NCBI GenBank assembly: GCA_036897525.1 | Contig: JAYMTJ010000072.1 | Location: 1 to 52,219 of the forward strand | From: Pelargonium x hortorum | Taxonomy: Eukaryota > Streptophyta > Magnoliopsida > Geraniales > Geraniaceae | Direction of reading: 5' to 3' | DNA: 52,219 bases | Shown here: piece after piece, positions 22,860-34,499 of the stretch | How positions within the stretch are numbered: position 1 is the first letter of the stretch | Layout: each line of letters opens with the position of its first letter | Notes under the pieces: generated by a model | Database searches by the model: none | Told to the model about the DNA's origin: nothing | Seen by the model: only the letters and a program-made list of their open reading frames with translations | Translations under genes and position numbers: made by a program

Positions 22860-24130
22860 TACTCTAGATAGCGTTTGTGGCAGGATTCTACTTGTTTTGT
22901 ATTCCATAATAGGCTGGGAAGTCTCTTCATATTACCTTGGGCTTATGGTAGCTTCTCTAGTTCTACTTCACAGACTAAGATTTATAAAAACAGGTTTTGA
23001 CAGGAAATTGCTTTGAGGAGTTGTTCTGCGTTGCCAGTTTCTTGGTCTTGTTCTAAAAGCAGTTCTAGGATCTGGAGGTTAGCGTATCAAAGTGTATTGA
23101 AGTTAGGTCTTGTATCAAATTAAGGGTTTAGTTTTCTTTTGTTCTTGGTCTTTGTCTTACTTCTTATTTGAGTTTGTATTCTGTATCTTTGTACTAGCTT
23201 TAAGAAGAAGCTATAGCAGGTTTAACAGTAGGAGTATGAGCTATAACTTTCTTCTTCTTTGTAGCTTATCAATCAGGATAGTGCCCAAGCCCAAGATCGT
23301 CCTTTATTCATCTCTATTACCGACTATAGCTGAGCGAAGGAGGTTAATGCAATAGAGTTTATTAAGAGTGAAGCCCTTACACATTATGACAAGAAAACAG
23401 ACTTCAACTTTTAATTTAATCCCAGAAATTTCTTTACTTTAACTAGAAATGTATCATTAATTTCTTTCTTATACATTATTATATTCTTTCGAAACTCTTA
23501 AAACACGTTAAAGCGGAAACTCTCTAACATAAAGGCATAAAGGACATTCACTTGACTTTATACTTCGGAGTTCCAAAGCCCTCAAGCACTAACTAAAAAA
23601 TAGACTCCTTAACTTGATAAACATCCTTTCACGCTATAACCCCATCACTTGTTAATTATTCATATGCCTTAGCAGTTGCTGTTGTTCGTTAGCAGTACCA
23701 GTCACTAGAGCAAGTGTACCTGTTCGAAGAAGAGGAAGAGCTATACTATAGGAAGAAGTGTTGCTAGCAAGACAGGAGTATGGTCCTTATGTTCCTAATG
23801 GTTTGGAGGAGGTGTCTTATTGTCTTCCATTGTAGCTAATAGAGATCTTCTTATAGTTATATTATAGAGATGTTATTCAATTAGTCTTTTATTATAGTAT
23901 TCTATAAGTATTCTATTCTAAAGATATTCTATATTGTATTAATTAATATGTAGTATATAATAAATTGTTATAGATTATAGATACGAGTTTTCCGTATGGG
24001 AGCACCCACTGATGTGATGAGAGGCAATTAGATTCATTTTTGTCACAACCAGGCTAGAGATGAATATTCTTTTTGACTGAGTATCTAGGCACCCCTTTCC
24101 TAGGTAGGGTTGGAGTCCTAGATATTGGGT
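22860..24130 (+). repeat. R1+R2 composite repeat, copy 3
   Basis: The R1 part starts CTAGATAGCG at 22863. A later R1 block at 23020-23048 matches 11074-11102 at 25 of 29 bases (GTTCTGCGTTGCC). The R2 part follows: 22-nt exact match at 23239-23260, TTACCGACTATAGC with GGAGGTTAATGCAATAG (23317-23355), GTAGCTAATAGAG, and an AT-rich TATTCTATA-repeating stretch (23870-23985). TTCCGTATGGG then lies at 23990-24000 and TTTCCTAGGTAGG near 24100. The order broadly agrees with 18.4-20.5 kb, so the blocks look like old duplications. An 81-codon frame (23110-23355) runs across it but starts at TTG and looks incidental. Confidence 0.5.
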
Positions 24131-27099
24131 ATTTAAACGTTCCGCTTTACTTTTTTATAAGGTATTAATTTATTTGTAGTGATTTTTTTATCCCAAGTTA
24201 TTCCCTAGCCCTAGTACGGCCCACTTTGTATAGTAGGAAAAGCCCCGGTATCTATATTTGAGATTCTATATACAAGCTAGTCTCCAAAATAGAACTTCTA
24301 AGTGAGAAATTCTATTCCATTTTAGTCAAGTAAAGTAGCTTAATCTGTTCATAAAAAATGGGGAAGGCGGTTGGACTCGCCCCTTTTTCAGTACACCCTC
24401 ATAAATTCAAATTAGGCATCCCTGTTACAAACCCCGGCTTTGTACTAACTTTTTCCAAAAGAAATTTCCAAGAAATCCTACTTTTTTTTATCCGATTCCA
24501 AAACTTTGTCAATTGCTATAAAGACTTTTTTATAATACGTATGCCCTTGTGTTTTGCTCCGTAAACGATCCAACTAAGACCCTGCATACTAAGGAGCTCT
24601 CTAACAAACCTTGAAATCCCACTTGGATAACTCTTACGAACTGGGTAGTACTCCAGCAACCTGAGAATAGAGAGCATTTTTTTAGAACTTTAAGTTAACT
24701 TAGATTGGAGTAAGTCAGTCTGCAAGAACCGCTCCAAAACCCTATTTTAACTAAAAAAAGGAGCAAGGCAGCCTCTTGTTCTTTGAGAGTGTAGCATATA
24801 AGTTAGCTTTTTTTAGGATTCTTGCACAAACGGAAAGAAACAAAAATAGAATAAAATTCAAAACTCGTTTGGAACAGAGTGGTAACTCTTATATTATATA
24901 TCCTAGACATAAATTTAAGGTACCAATCCGTGTTAGCAGATTACAGAATAAAACAGAGTTAAATATATCTTAAGGGTGTAAGGGCAGAACAAAAAAGATC
25001 CTGGAGCTCCAATTAATAGAGCTTCTCCTTTTGCTTAAACTCTTTACCCAAATAATAGAGTTAGTTTAAGACAGAAACTGATTAGCCAGCCAACAGTGTT
25101 CTTGTCTGTGTGTTCTAATGCTTATGATGAAAGCTAGAAACCTTGTCTTCTTGCTGCTAATGAATGGAGTACAGTTTCTTTATGTCCCGAACCCCCCCTT
25201 TAAGGACTTATGAGACGGCTCGGATAAAGCTCCTGAGAAAGAAAAGAGGTGTGAAATTAGGTTTGACAGTTATGATAAGATTATGAAATTGGTGGTTATA
25301 ATGTATGTAGATATATTTCGAAAGACTATCTGACTTTAACCTTCCTCACAAACTTTTAGGGAATTTTTGTATATATTAAGGCAAACTCCTAAATAAACTT
25401 GTTACTATAAAGTTATACAGTATAACTATCTATAGAATCCAAGACTTCCTAGCTAATTAACAGCATTAGGGATTCTATTTCTCCTACCTCTCCAACTGTA
25501 AGTTGTAAGTATATCTTCTCTAACTCATAAGAAAAGTATAGCAACCTCTTCCCTTTATGGGTTTAAAGAGCTTTAAGAAAGAAAAAGAAAAAGAAATGGA
25601 GTTCGGAACACTAGAAATCTTGAGCACTTAATACATATTTTATACTCGACTTGATACTGGAAAAATTCGTTATCATTCATATAAAATACTCACTCCTTTG
25701 AAACCTAAGCCGGTGGTCTACCTATCTTATTAGACTCTACACGAGCTCCTTCATTGGAAATGTGCCTGTCAATTCTTTAACAGTCTTCTTAAAAATACCC
25801 TAGATCCACTTGTTCTTGTAACTCTTTGAAGGCCTTTTTCCTGTTAGGATTATCTCCTTTGCCGACAACTAAGATAGTACAATCACAGAGACTGTTATCT
25901 TCTCCTGATTAGAATTCTTTCTTAAAGAGGAATTAAAACAAAAAGTGGATTGGATTTAGAGTTAGGAATCTCAGAAACAAATCGAATTCGGTTTTATGTT
26001 ATCCCGTTGTTTTATCCTGGAATCTCTCCTCCACTAACTTGTCCTAGAAAATCTCAGGAAAAAACTATGAACCCCCTTGGAATTGCCCCTTAGTTGTGTT
26101 GGTTGTATGAGGGATTCCTAAAAATAGATCATTAAATTATACTCATTAAGTTTTTAGTGATGAAGTCAATTTCCATGCAAAAGTATCAACTTTCCGCTTT
26201 AAGATTTAAGAAACTCATTTTTTCAAGAAGACTTTGTTTGTCTGGTGTATTTAGACTTTCCCACGGAGTAATCTTTTGTTTATGCTAGGATAGGAATCTT
26301 TTTTTTTTTATCAAATATTAAACAACTAAGACAAGCTTAGTAATTAAATAGGCACTCGCATAGATTAATAGCGTATTCTGAGCTAAGCACTGCTTGAGTA
26401 AGGGTGTATAATGAATCAAGAGAACAAACAAGTTTAGGTTTTTTTTCTACAACTACTTATTCACTAGTGAAAGGTACATAGATAGCATGGCAAAAGTGTT
26501 TTTTCATAGGGTAACAGCTTAGAGAATGAGGTTTCTTTTTTCTGAAATCAGTATGTATATACAGTTTTTAGTATTAACAATAAACAAAGTTTAATTCTAT
26601 TTATCAAAATAAGGGAAGCCCTCCCTTAAATTATTCCTGCTCTGCTACTAACCAGCTATAGAAACAAGGGGCTGCTATACAATGAAATCCTTTTTTAAAT
26701 AAACTCGCTTTTAATTACTTTATAACCCTATATTTAATTTAGCGGAATATTAAGTTTACTCTTTCAAGATGCTATTCGCATTAAATCTTATACCACTACC
26801 ACGTGAGTTAACTTTTCTTATATTTTACGGGCTGTGTTACTTGACTACTATGATGGAGATACCTATACGATACCAAAGGCACTTTTTTTTGTATACAAGC
26901 ATTTTATCGGGTACTAGTATAGCTATTATTTAGTGGCACTTAGTAATAGTACTCTCCTATAACTATAACAAGCACAAAAAGGGGCCCTTCCTTTTCTACA
27001 GGGATACATACTCAAGAGAATGCAGAAGTATTGCTGAAAAAAGGAAGAAATTTATAAGAAGTATGCAGTGTGCTAGGCTTCGAGTCTAAACCAAGTCTT
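24131..27099. other. AT-rich non-coding DNA
   Basis: No supported gene. Frames of 68 and 65 codons (24358-24564 and 24776-24973) are unrecognised and of chance length. No repeat was noticed. Confidence 0.55.
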
Positions 27100-27700
27100 T
27101 TCTCATATCAAGGCAACTGTTGCTGTTAATAAAGTGCGGGTTGCTTCTCCGATAGAAAGAAGGTAATGACAGTCGAAAGCCAATGCCTAGCTAGTCCAGT
27201 TGCTATACCATCACAATGACTTCTACAACACTTTCTGTCCTCCCATCTAATTAGAGGGACTCTCAATGATTCATGTTCCTGGGGATGGTTTAAGGGCAAA
27301 GGAATCTACTCACCAAGGCTAATCCGGCTAAGACTGAGAGGAGGAGACCCGACCCATCAGAGTCTTATATTTCTATATATCTTTCTTATAGATTTTTTTC
27401 TTTTCTTCTTATTTTGTTATTGTAGACCAAGGCAGCTCCGAGGCTGGTGCTCTGAGTTCTGATCTCCAATTGTCCTGAGTGGCAGAAGATAGGGGGTTTC
27501 CTTGTTTGCTCCCTTAATGGGGTCTCTTATAATTACGACGATACTGGGGCCCGCATAAGGACAGAAGTTACGTAAAAAAGAACCTAAACTGACTAATATA
27601 CCAACCAAATATTAAAGTCCTGACTTGAGCGTAGTCAGAGAATCCGCAAATAAAGTAGACGAAATATTGAAGCATTCTCATTAGATCCTAAGCTAGCCTC
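27100..27700. other. G+C-richer island
   Basis: Nearly half G+C in its first 260 bases. It contains the possible R3 copy. A 63-codon minus-strand frame (27417-27608) is unrecognised. A T-rich stretch (about 27360-27420) divides it. Its base content suggests a separate origin from the DNA around it. Confidence 0.4.
27155..27225 (+). repeat. possible R3 dispersed repeat, copy 3
   Basis: ACAGTCGAAAGCCAATGCC, TAGCTAGTCC and GTTGCTATA match copy 2 in order with small gaps. It lies in the 27.1-27.7 kb G+C-richer island. Confidence 0.3.
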
Positions 27701-28297
27701 GGCGCTTCTAGTCATACCCAACATGTAGTACGTACCCATCTTACCCGAAGTAACACAAAAAATTAGCTGATAACGGAAGATTCCTGAGCTTTTTAAATAA
27801 TATTTTATAACTAATCCCCCGCAAAGAGGTATTCTTTCTTGACAAGGGGCTCCCTAGGCATTTCAAATATGTTCTCGCCCAAAAAATGACTCGGAGCCTT
27901 TTGTAACAATGCAAGGAGTTTGAAGGAAAATTCTTTCTTAAGGCTATAGAAATCCATTGCGTCTACAATGTTTGGTTTATCTATCTAGGCAATTATAACT
28001 AGGTCTGGATAACATACAACTTGGATGGTAAGTTTGTACCGAATATTTAGATTTAAATGAAATAAAGTAAACTCCCTGTATTTTTGTTTCACCGGTGGTC
28101 CCCCTGCTTGTAGGACTTACAAAATACTAAATTAGGAGCTCTAAGATAGAAAGTTTGTTGCAGTGTTTTGCACGAGTTCCCCACGTAAGGTTTTTTTTGA
28201 GAAGGGGTTGTCTAGAGCCTTAAGTTCTAAGCCTAATTTTCTATTTATTACTGAAGAGACCCTGATGCCAGGATTCTTGCTTAGTTTGCCTGGATAT

Positions 28298-28322
28298 TCT
28301 GTTATCTTTGACTAATAACAGA
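28298..28322. other. 8-bp hairpin
   Basis: TCTGTTAT (28298-28305) pairs exactly with ATAACAGA (28315-28322) around a nine-base loop. It lies about 160 bp from the trnN-like copy, on its downstream side. It could mark a former transcript end, or be chance. Confidence 0.4.
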
Positions 28323-28482
28323 GAAGGGCCCCCTTTTTAGAACTCCACTTAGTTTGGCGAAATACTCGTAACTTTTTTTTTTATCTTATGATTAATTAAA
28401 TTTAATACAATGCGAATCCTCAGAATTTAGAATTATGACAGATCTAAATATCTTATGAATCTAGGGGTGTATTTAATACTCT

Positions 28483-28554
28483 CCTACATGGTAAGACTCG
28501 AACCTATTATCCTTCGGTTAACGTCCGACTGCTCTACCACAAAGTCTTTCGTAT
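28483..28554 (-). pseudogene. decayed tRNA-Asn (GUU)-like copy
   Basis: The minus strand reads GTGGTAGAGCAGTCGG, then the loop ACGTTAA with anticodon GTT (plus-strand 28520-28522), then CCGAAGG and a T arm ATAGG-TTCGAGT-CTTAC. This follows trnN-GUU of plastid/mitochondrial type block by block and with the right spacing. The D stem (ACTT against GAGC) and the acceptor (ATACGAA against CATGTAG) do not pair. The invariant U33 is C here, and one anticodon-stem pair and one T-stem pair are broken. The family resemblance is strong; function is unlikely unless heavy RNA editing mends the stems. Confidence 0.62.
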
Positions 28555-29029
28555 ACAAAATTCTTAGTACCTCTTTTTTTTTTGGCAAAGTAAGTCTTAC
28601 CGAATTACCTGTATCTTAAAGAAACTCATGTTATGTTGTCCAGAAGTATAATTAAATAAACAGAATAAAAGGTTTCTTTTTTTACGTATCAATAGAAAAT
28701 ATAGAACAGGAGTTTTCTTATAACTATTTGAAGGAACTCCTGTACAAAGTTAGGTATAGTTTTTTTACACAAAACTTAAAGAAATAAGGGGTGGGTAAAT
28801 CTTTAGTGTTGGAATATTGGTATAATTATGTAAGTTAAGGTATCCTTTTGAATACCGATATAGCTCTCTGTACCATAAGAATCTTAGTCTTAATACGTTA
28901 GCCGGTTCCTTGATGCTCGGGAGTTCTCAATCAAGAAGCAAGAAGATGTCTACAATTATAAGTCATGAAAGTTTTATATGAAAGTCAGTTCAGTTTTATT
29001 ATATTTCCAAGTTTCCGATTTCAGGTATA

Positions 29030-30150
29030 GTAAGTCGAGCCTTTTTTGGGAGAGTTTAAAGAACTAGGGTCGTGGGTTTTCCAGTTTAGGGATTTAGGAT
29101 TGACAGGGCATTCTGGTATTGGCATTGAGTATGGTTCTAGCTTTGACTTCTACGGCTTTGGATCACAGGCTTTAGGGTTAGGTATTTAGGTTTATAGGTT
29201 GTTAGGGCTTCGGCTTGGCTACAGGGTCTATGGCAAAGGTTCAAGCAACATAGAAGTCAGCTGCAAAATCAAAGTCAAGAAGTGCTTTTTTTTGATGTTG
29301 GGTGTTATAGTTCTGTTCGAGGAAGGAGTTACTAATTCATGTACACGAGGTATTCACCCTAAGGTAAGGATTGCCCTGCCCTCTTTCCAAGAGAGAGTTC
29401 CTTTGTTTAAGGATGAGGGATTCCCTTCTGTATTAGCATCTGTAGTTTAGTTACCCAATCTCAAGGAATTTCCCTAGGGAAAGATAGACTTATCCCTTAG
29501 TCATTCTCAAACAAGGGATTCACTAGCACAAGTATAGGCTCTAGCACTGCAATTCCCACGTATGTATGCATGTGTACATGACAAGGTAAGAGGCTTTACC
29601 ACTTGTAAGACTCCTCTTCTTACGGGATTCCTAAGAAGAAAGTGCTTGGTACCACTAACAGTTTCAAGCTAAGGAATCCCAAGGGCTATTAGATTAGAGA
29701 GGGAAAATCCTACCTATCAAGCATCCACCGAAACCTATAAGAACCACTAGCACTTTCAACTAAAGGTAAAGGGAGTCGTATCACTAACTAGATAGTATGA
29801 GAGTCTTCGTTAGGGGTGACTTATTAGTTCGGTTAGTACTGTTCAGAAGGGAAGAGTTCGACAGCTGTTGATAGTCTTTGGGCTGTCATTGGGTACTAAG
29901 ATAGGACTTTCAGGTGGACTTGTTAGAGAGTGAACTTAGTTGCTTTAGATAGAGTCATTATAAGGAAGCGAAGGCAAGTTTACTTGAAAACAGGCTAAGA
30001 AATTGGCTGTAGATAGAACTAAAACAGCAGCACTTTAACCTCCAGCTGTTGATTAATAGAACTAGTGCTTTACCAACTCCGAATACTTAACAGAATATAC
30101 TGAATGCGTACTATAACTAGTGTATGAAAGACTGAATCTAAATTGAGTCT
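29030..30150. other. G-over-C biased block
   Basis: Rich in G and T in its first half, with words such as GGTATTGGCATTGAG. In 29101-29160 there are 17 G and 10 C. It has an 83-codon frame (29199-29450) of no recognised family. The style matches the R1 and R2 blocks, but no firm alignment was found by eye. It ends at the 17-bp tandem duplication. Confidence 0.4.
29469..29482. other. 14-base perfect palindrome
   Basis: TTTCCCTAGGGAAA reads the same on both strands. It lies just after a TTG- or ATG-poor 83-codon chance frame in the G-over-C block. No partner site was noticed. Confidence 0.5.
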
Positions 30151-30152
30151 TT

Positions 30153-30186
30153 ATATAGGTCATTCAAATATATAGGTCATTCAAAA
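30153..30186 (+). repeat. 17-bp tandem duplication
   Basis: The unit starting ATATAGGTCATTCAA occurs at 30153 and again at 30170, so two near-exact copies lie head to tail. It sits at the border between the G-over-C block on its left and the C-over-G block on its right. Confidence 0.8.
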
Positions 30187-32240
30187 TGCCAACTCCTTAC
30201 TTCCTTACGTTTAGCTTTCTTAATCTTCCTCAGTGGAATTAGCTACCTTTCTGGCCACCTCCTCCTCAGTTCCTTCGGAGCCAAACTAAAGACTCCTCTT
30301 CTTCTTTGTTCATACCTATACCCGCTTTCTTCTTAAAAGCTAGACTCTCTCTCCCTGAATTCTGTATCTTGCTCGCTTACTAAGAAGCTACGACAGGAAC
30401 CTACAGAAGGTAATAGCTCCTCTTACTAAGAGAGTCTCACTAAAGTCTTATTAAATATTCAGGAATTTTATATGAATTCTCATAACAAAACGAAGAATTA
30501 GACCTCAGCTTTCTAGTTTTTATCTGCTTTCCTTTGTGACTTTGAACTCTTATTAAGTGAAACTGACAATAAGGCAAGTTTACTTGTCTTGGAATCCCTG
30601 GCTAAGAAACCTTTCCCAGACTGTACTTTTTCTTATTAAGACTCTGGTTTAACTGGCTAAGAAATTCTAAAGGACTCATTTAGGAAAGGCCTCATACTCC
30701 CTCAGAGTTTCAATTGTACTCTATACATTATAAGGGTTCCTCTAAAGGCAGCTGAATATCTTGACTAAATTAAAGGTATCCTTCAGCGTGTTACCTTCCC
30801 TAACTTAATGCGCTAATAAAGGGGGACGCGGACTTCTACTCTTTTACTTCAAAAAGCAGGATACAAACAAGCCTATAATAAAAAGGAGTCCCTTCTCTAT
30901 AATCTTCCTAGGACTCTAACTCTAGCAGAAGAAAGTCTAGGATTCCCTTTTATAGAGTCCTAATTCTTCCTAACCCAGAAGCCGCAACTAAACTAGTTCT
31001 TATCTTTCTAGGTCTTAAACTTTGTTAACTTTCAGGTCGGAAAACCTAGAATATTAGATACTGCAAAGCATGACTTGTAATTTACAAGAGAAATCCCAAC
31101 TCTTCTCTTTGCTTTGTTCAGAGCTTTATCTAGACTTGCATTCTGTAGCTCACTCCCTATCTTGATAGCCTCCGTAGTCTTATGAAATAGACCTTGCTTG
31201 GAAACTCTTTAGGATTCCCTTACTTTCTTACTCTTGCTTTCCTTGATCAGTGGAATCACCCTAGAATCTTAGTCAAGGTTACAAGACCGATAGTCAATCA
31301 ACAACATATTAATATTAGGAAGATGCCTTTTTACTAATGCAAACCAAATGAAAGACAGAAGAAAGCCTGTCCTTTACCCTTCCCTTGAGAGCTTCTTCCG
31401 CAGTCAATTAGCTACCAGCTTTTCTTACTCTTACCATACTCCGTATCCCGACTTCCTATTGAGCTATATACCTAGAACTCTCTTAGCTAGACTTGCTTTC
31501 CTTTCTTAAGACCTATCCCAGTCTCGGAAACTCCACTCCAACTAATATAAGCAATCCCATAACTCCAATTCCTTAACTCCCAATCAGCAACTTCCAAATA
31601 AGCCAATCAAGCAACTCCGATTGATCCAGAATTCATCCAACCCAGCAACCCAACTGAGCCGTAAGCACTTCAAGTCCTGACAAGCTAACCCAGCCTCAAG
31701 CTGACTGATCCAGTCTAATCAAGGAAATGCACTCAATAATCCAACCCATAGAAATCCTAATCAGTAACTCCAATCCTTGCTTATCCCCCTAGCAAGACCC
31801 TTCTTAAGAGCTAAACCTAAACCTCCCCACCCAAATAGATCTTCCCTTTCACTTCCCTCGAAGTACTGTAATTCCCGACTTGAATTCTAAGTATCAAAGT
31901 AGGATCTCTCAAACCAAGCTAACGCTTGCCTAACTATCTCTTTACCTCACTCAAGCTATCTATCAAGTGAGCACTACCCAGCAAGTTAGCACTTCCCTTG
32001 TATTAGGAAAGTCTATCCTATCAAAACCAAACAAACAGCAAAGAACAAGTAAAGGCAGTACACTCAACCAACAAGAAACTTCTACTGAAATTCCTTAACC
32101 GTGACTTATTCTTTCTATCCTACTCTTCCAAAATAGCTAAAGAAACTCCTTAACAAGTCCTCCCTCAAGAATACTCAAATGAAAGTTAAAGGCAATAATT
32201 ACCATTACACCATTACCTTGAATTCTTCAACTTGCCTAGT
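30187..32240. other. C-over-G biased block
   Basis: C exceeds G throughout most of this block. A TTCTGTATCTTGCTCGCTTA piece (30359 on) followed by AAGAAGCTACGACAGG resembles 23169-23220 in copy 3 (TTCTGTATCTTTGTACTAGC, AAGAAGCTATAGCAGG). A ten-base exact inverted repeat, TAGGACTCTA/TAGAGTCCTA, lies at 30909-30962. No gene was recognised. Confidence 0.4.
31585..31770 (-). repeat. C-rich degenerate tandem repeat with an inverted partner
   Basis: Variants of AATCAGCAACTCCAA and GATTGATCCAG recur in short order here, suggesting a decayed tandem array. In 31561-31620 there are 21 C and 4 G. The reverse complement of about 31616-31640 matches 33282-33306 at 20 of 25 bases, with weaker similarity continuing on one side. 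On its own such a match is not significant in 52 kb; the closeness and the extension make it worth noting. Confidence 0.3.
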
Positions 32241-34080
32241 TATCAAAGAACTACAATAACAAGAGGAATAGGAGTAGGGAGACCACTTGAACCCTTGGTT
32301 GTCTAACCGATTCTTATTTGTATTACCACGTGACTAAGAAATAGAGAAATAGAAAACAAAATCAATCTGTAAGACCAGAATCTGTCACTAACTAAAGCAA
32401 TCCACTAGCTAATCAATCAGAGAACCCGTTAGATATTTCATTGAGGAAGAAACTGAGAGCTATGAACAAAGAGATCTATTATATAAGTAATAAAAAGTGT
32501 GATCGAGAAAAACAAGAAGAAAAGAAGAAGAACAAGGGTTGACCCTTAGGTTAGACGAAATGCAGGCTACTCTCTCTAATACAACGGAACAAAGAATCCT
32601 AGTTCTACTCTTTGTATCTAAGCAATTTCAATGACTGATACACTTTAACTAACTCTCAGTAAAGCAAGCCAATCCAACTTTCAATTAGCAGCACTAAGAT
32701 AGGACATTATATTACAGAGATTGTTATCTTCATGTTTAGAGAAATTAGAGATTATGATCTTGTAGTACTAGGAATATCCGGTCTAAGGAAAAGCCCCTAT
32801 AAGTTACAGATCTTTATTTAATATTGAGTTCTTCTTACTTAAGATCCAGGGACTTCTAATCTTATGAACAAACACCTTTCCTAAAATAGAATCAATCTGG
32901 TTTCCTATATTAAAAAGGTTCCTATCCAAGAATACAAATTTGAACTTCTCTTCGTTAGAATCAGTTACTTGGTCCTTTTAGAACAATTGTCGGTTATCCT
33001 CAGTCAGTGGCTCCTAATACCTAATAAGCTTATGATCGGATAAGTACTTTCCTTGGATTACAAACACTGAATACAAAGGGATTGGACTTCTTAGACTAGA
33101 ATATGTTATACCCTTTACCGTCTATCAGCTTAAAAATCTCCTTGCACTTGCTTAGGAATTCTTCATAAACTCTAGTAAAACTCTAATTTAAGAATCTCAA
33201 GAACTCTGTTTATGAATCTAGTTAACACCTCAGAGACTGCTGTTTTGGTATCTTTTATCTAGTTCAGGATCATCGAATTGAGTTGGTTGAGTTCTGGATT
33301 GATAGGTTCTTTCTTGGTAGTTATGGAAACCAAGCTGACAGCAGACATTGGTGGAGAGACTTAATTAGTTATCTTAGGTTATGGCGGTATTGCATATTCT
33401 CTTAAGAGGAAATTTCTAGTAATATCAGGTCTATAGATACAAGAGTTTAGCTTGATTGGAGCTATTTTCAACTTGTGACAGTTTGTTGTGTTGCAAGGGA
33501 AAGTTTCTTCTGTGTATTCTGGGATAGCGGGTAAATAGAACTTTCAGAATTGTAGCAATGGAATTCTTGTATTGCGAACCAGCAGCTGGATAAGAGGAGA
33601 TTTTCTGAGTATCAGAGTACCTTAAAGTATCAGTTCAGTTGTTTATGTGAAATGAAAGTATTCCCAACTTAAAAGAGTTCTGGAGTCAATGTATTCCGAG
33701 GATTCTGATTGAGGAAAAGCTAGTGCATTTCATTCATATTTAAGTCTAAGCATTACATTAACTGATTCTAGTCTAATCTAAGAAGGCTATTTTACTTGTT
33801 GAAAGGTTAAGCAAGTTACGGTCAAGTAGTCGATAGAAAGGATGGAGATCTAAGAGGATAATCCGGTAAAGGAGTTAAGGATGTCTTAGATTTTTTCTTT
33901 GTATACATGTGAGCCGATATAGATGACAAAAGAGATTTGTATTCAGGCTCAAGCCAAGCTAGGATTGTCTTTGTAAGCAAGGTACGAAGTTCTTAGAGAC
34001 CCTATCTAATCTAATGACATTGCCGGTACAGATAAATGACAAGGAATTGAAGGCACAGAAACTGCCGAAAAAACTAAAAC
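32241..34080. other. non-coding DNA, bias flips to G-over-C
   Basis: A-rich near 32460-32560, then G-over-C from about 33240 to 34050. It contains the inverted partner repeat at 33265-33360. No gene was recognised. Confidence 0.4.
33265..33360 (+). repeat. inverted partner of the 31.6 kb repeat
   Basis: GTTGGTTGAGTTCTGG and GATTGATAGG align with the reverse complement of 31616-31640. In 33301-33360, G is 18 and C is 9, the opposite bias to the 31.6 kb copy, as an inverted copy would show. Confidence 0.28.
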
Positions 34081-34474
34081 TTGACTTCATTAAGGAAATT
34101 CCTAACTTTAGCCCTGCCTCTTTCTATTCCTAAAAATGCTTTACCTAATCATCTATAACCAGAACCCATTAAATGAAAAACAACAAACGGATTGGGATTG
34201 TACAGCTATCTAACCGACTACTCTAATTCCTTTAGTTTGGTACCTAATGAGGCCTTTCCACTGGATAATGTTTACCTTATTCAATATGAAACCTCTCTTA
34301 AACTGAACTTAGGAATCTACTCTTAGAATAGGACTCTAACAAAGCTATAATTCCTAATAAGAATAATACTACAAGCTAAAGCTTGCCTAATACAATAGTG
34401 TTCTTGTTCTAGATTTGTTAAGAGAGTACTTCCTTTAGTCAATGTCATAATACCGGGTTACTAAGAATAAGAAT

Positions 34475-34499
34475 CTCCTGAATCCCAATAAGTCAGGAG
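34475..34499. other. 7-bp hairpin
   Basis: CTCCTGA (34475-34481) and TCAGGAG (34493-34499) are exact reverse complements around an 11-base loop. Stems of this size are near the chance level here. Confidence 0.35.

Noticed and set aside
23110-23355. 81-codon plus-strand frame across the repeat block
   Set aside because: It starts at TTG, is low in complexity (Leu/Phe/Ser-rich), and follows the pyrimidine-rich repeat rather than any known family.
31585-31770. CRISPR-like array in the C-rich repeats
   Set aside because: Repeat units are irregular in length and sequence, and there are no constant repeats with unique spacers.
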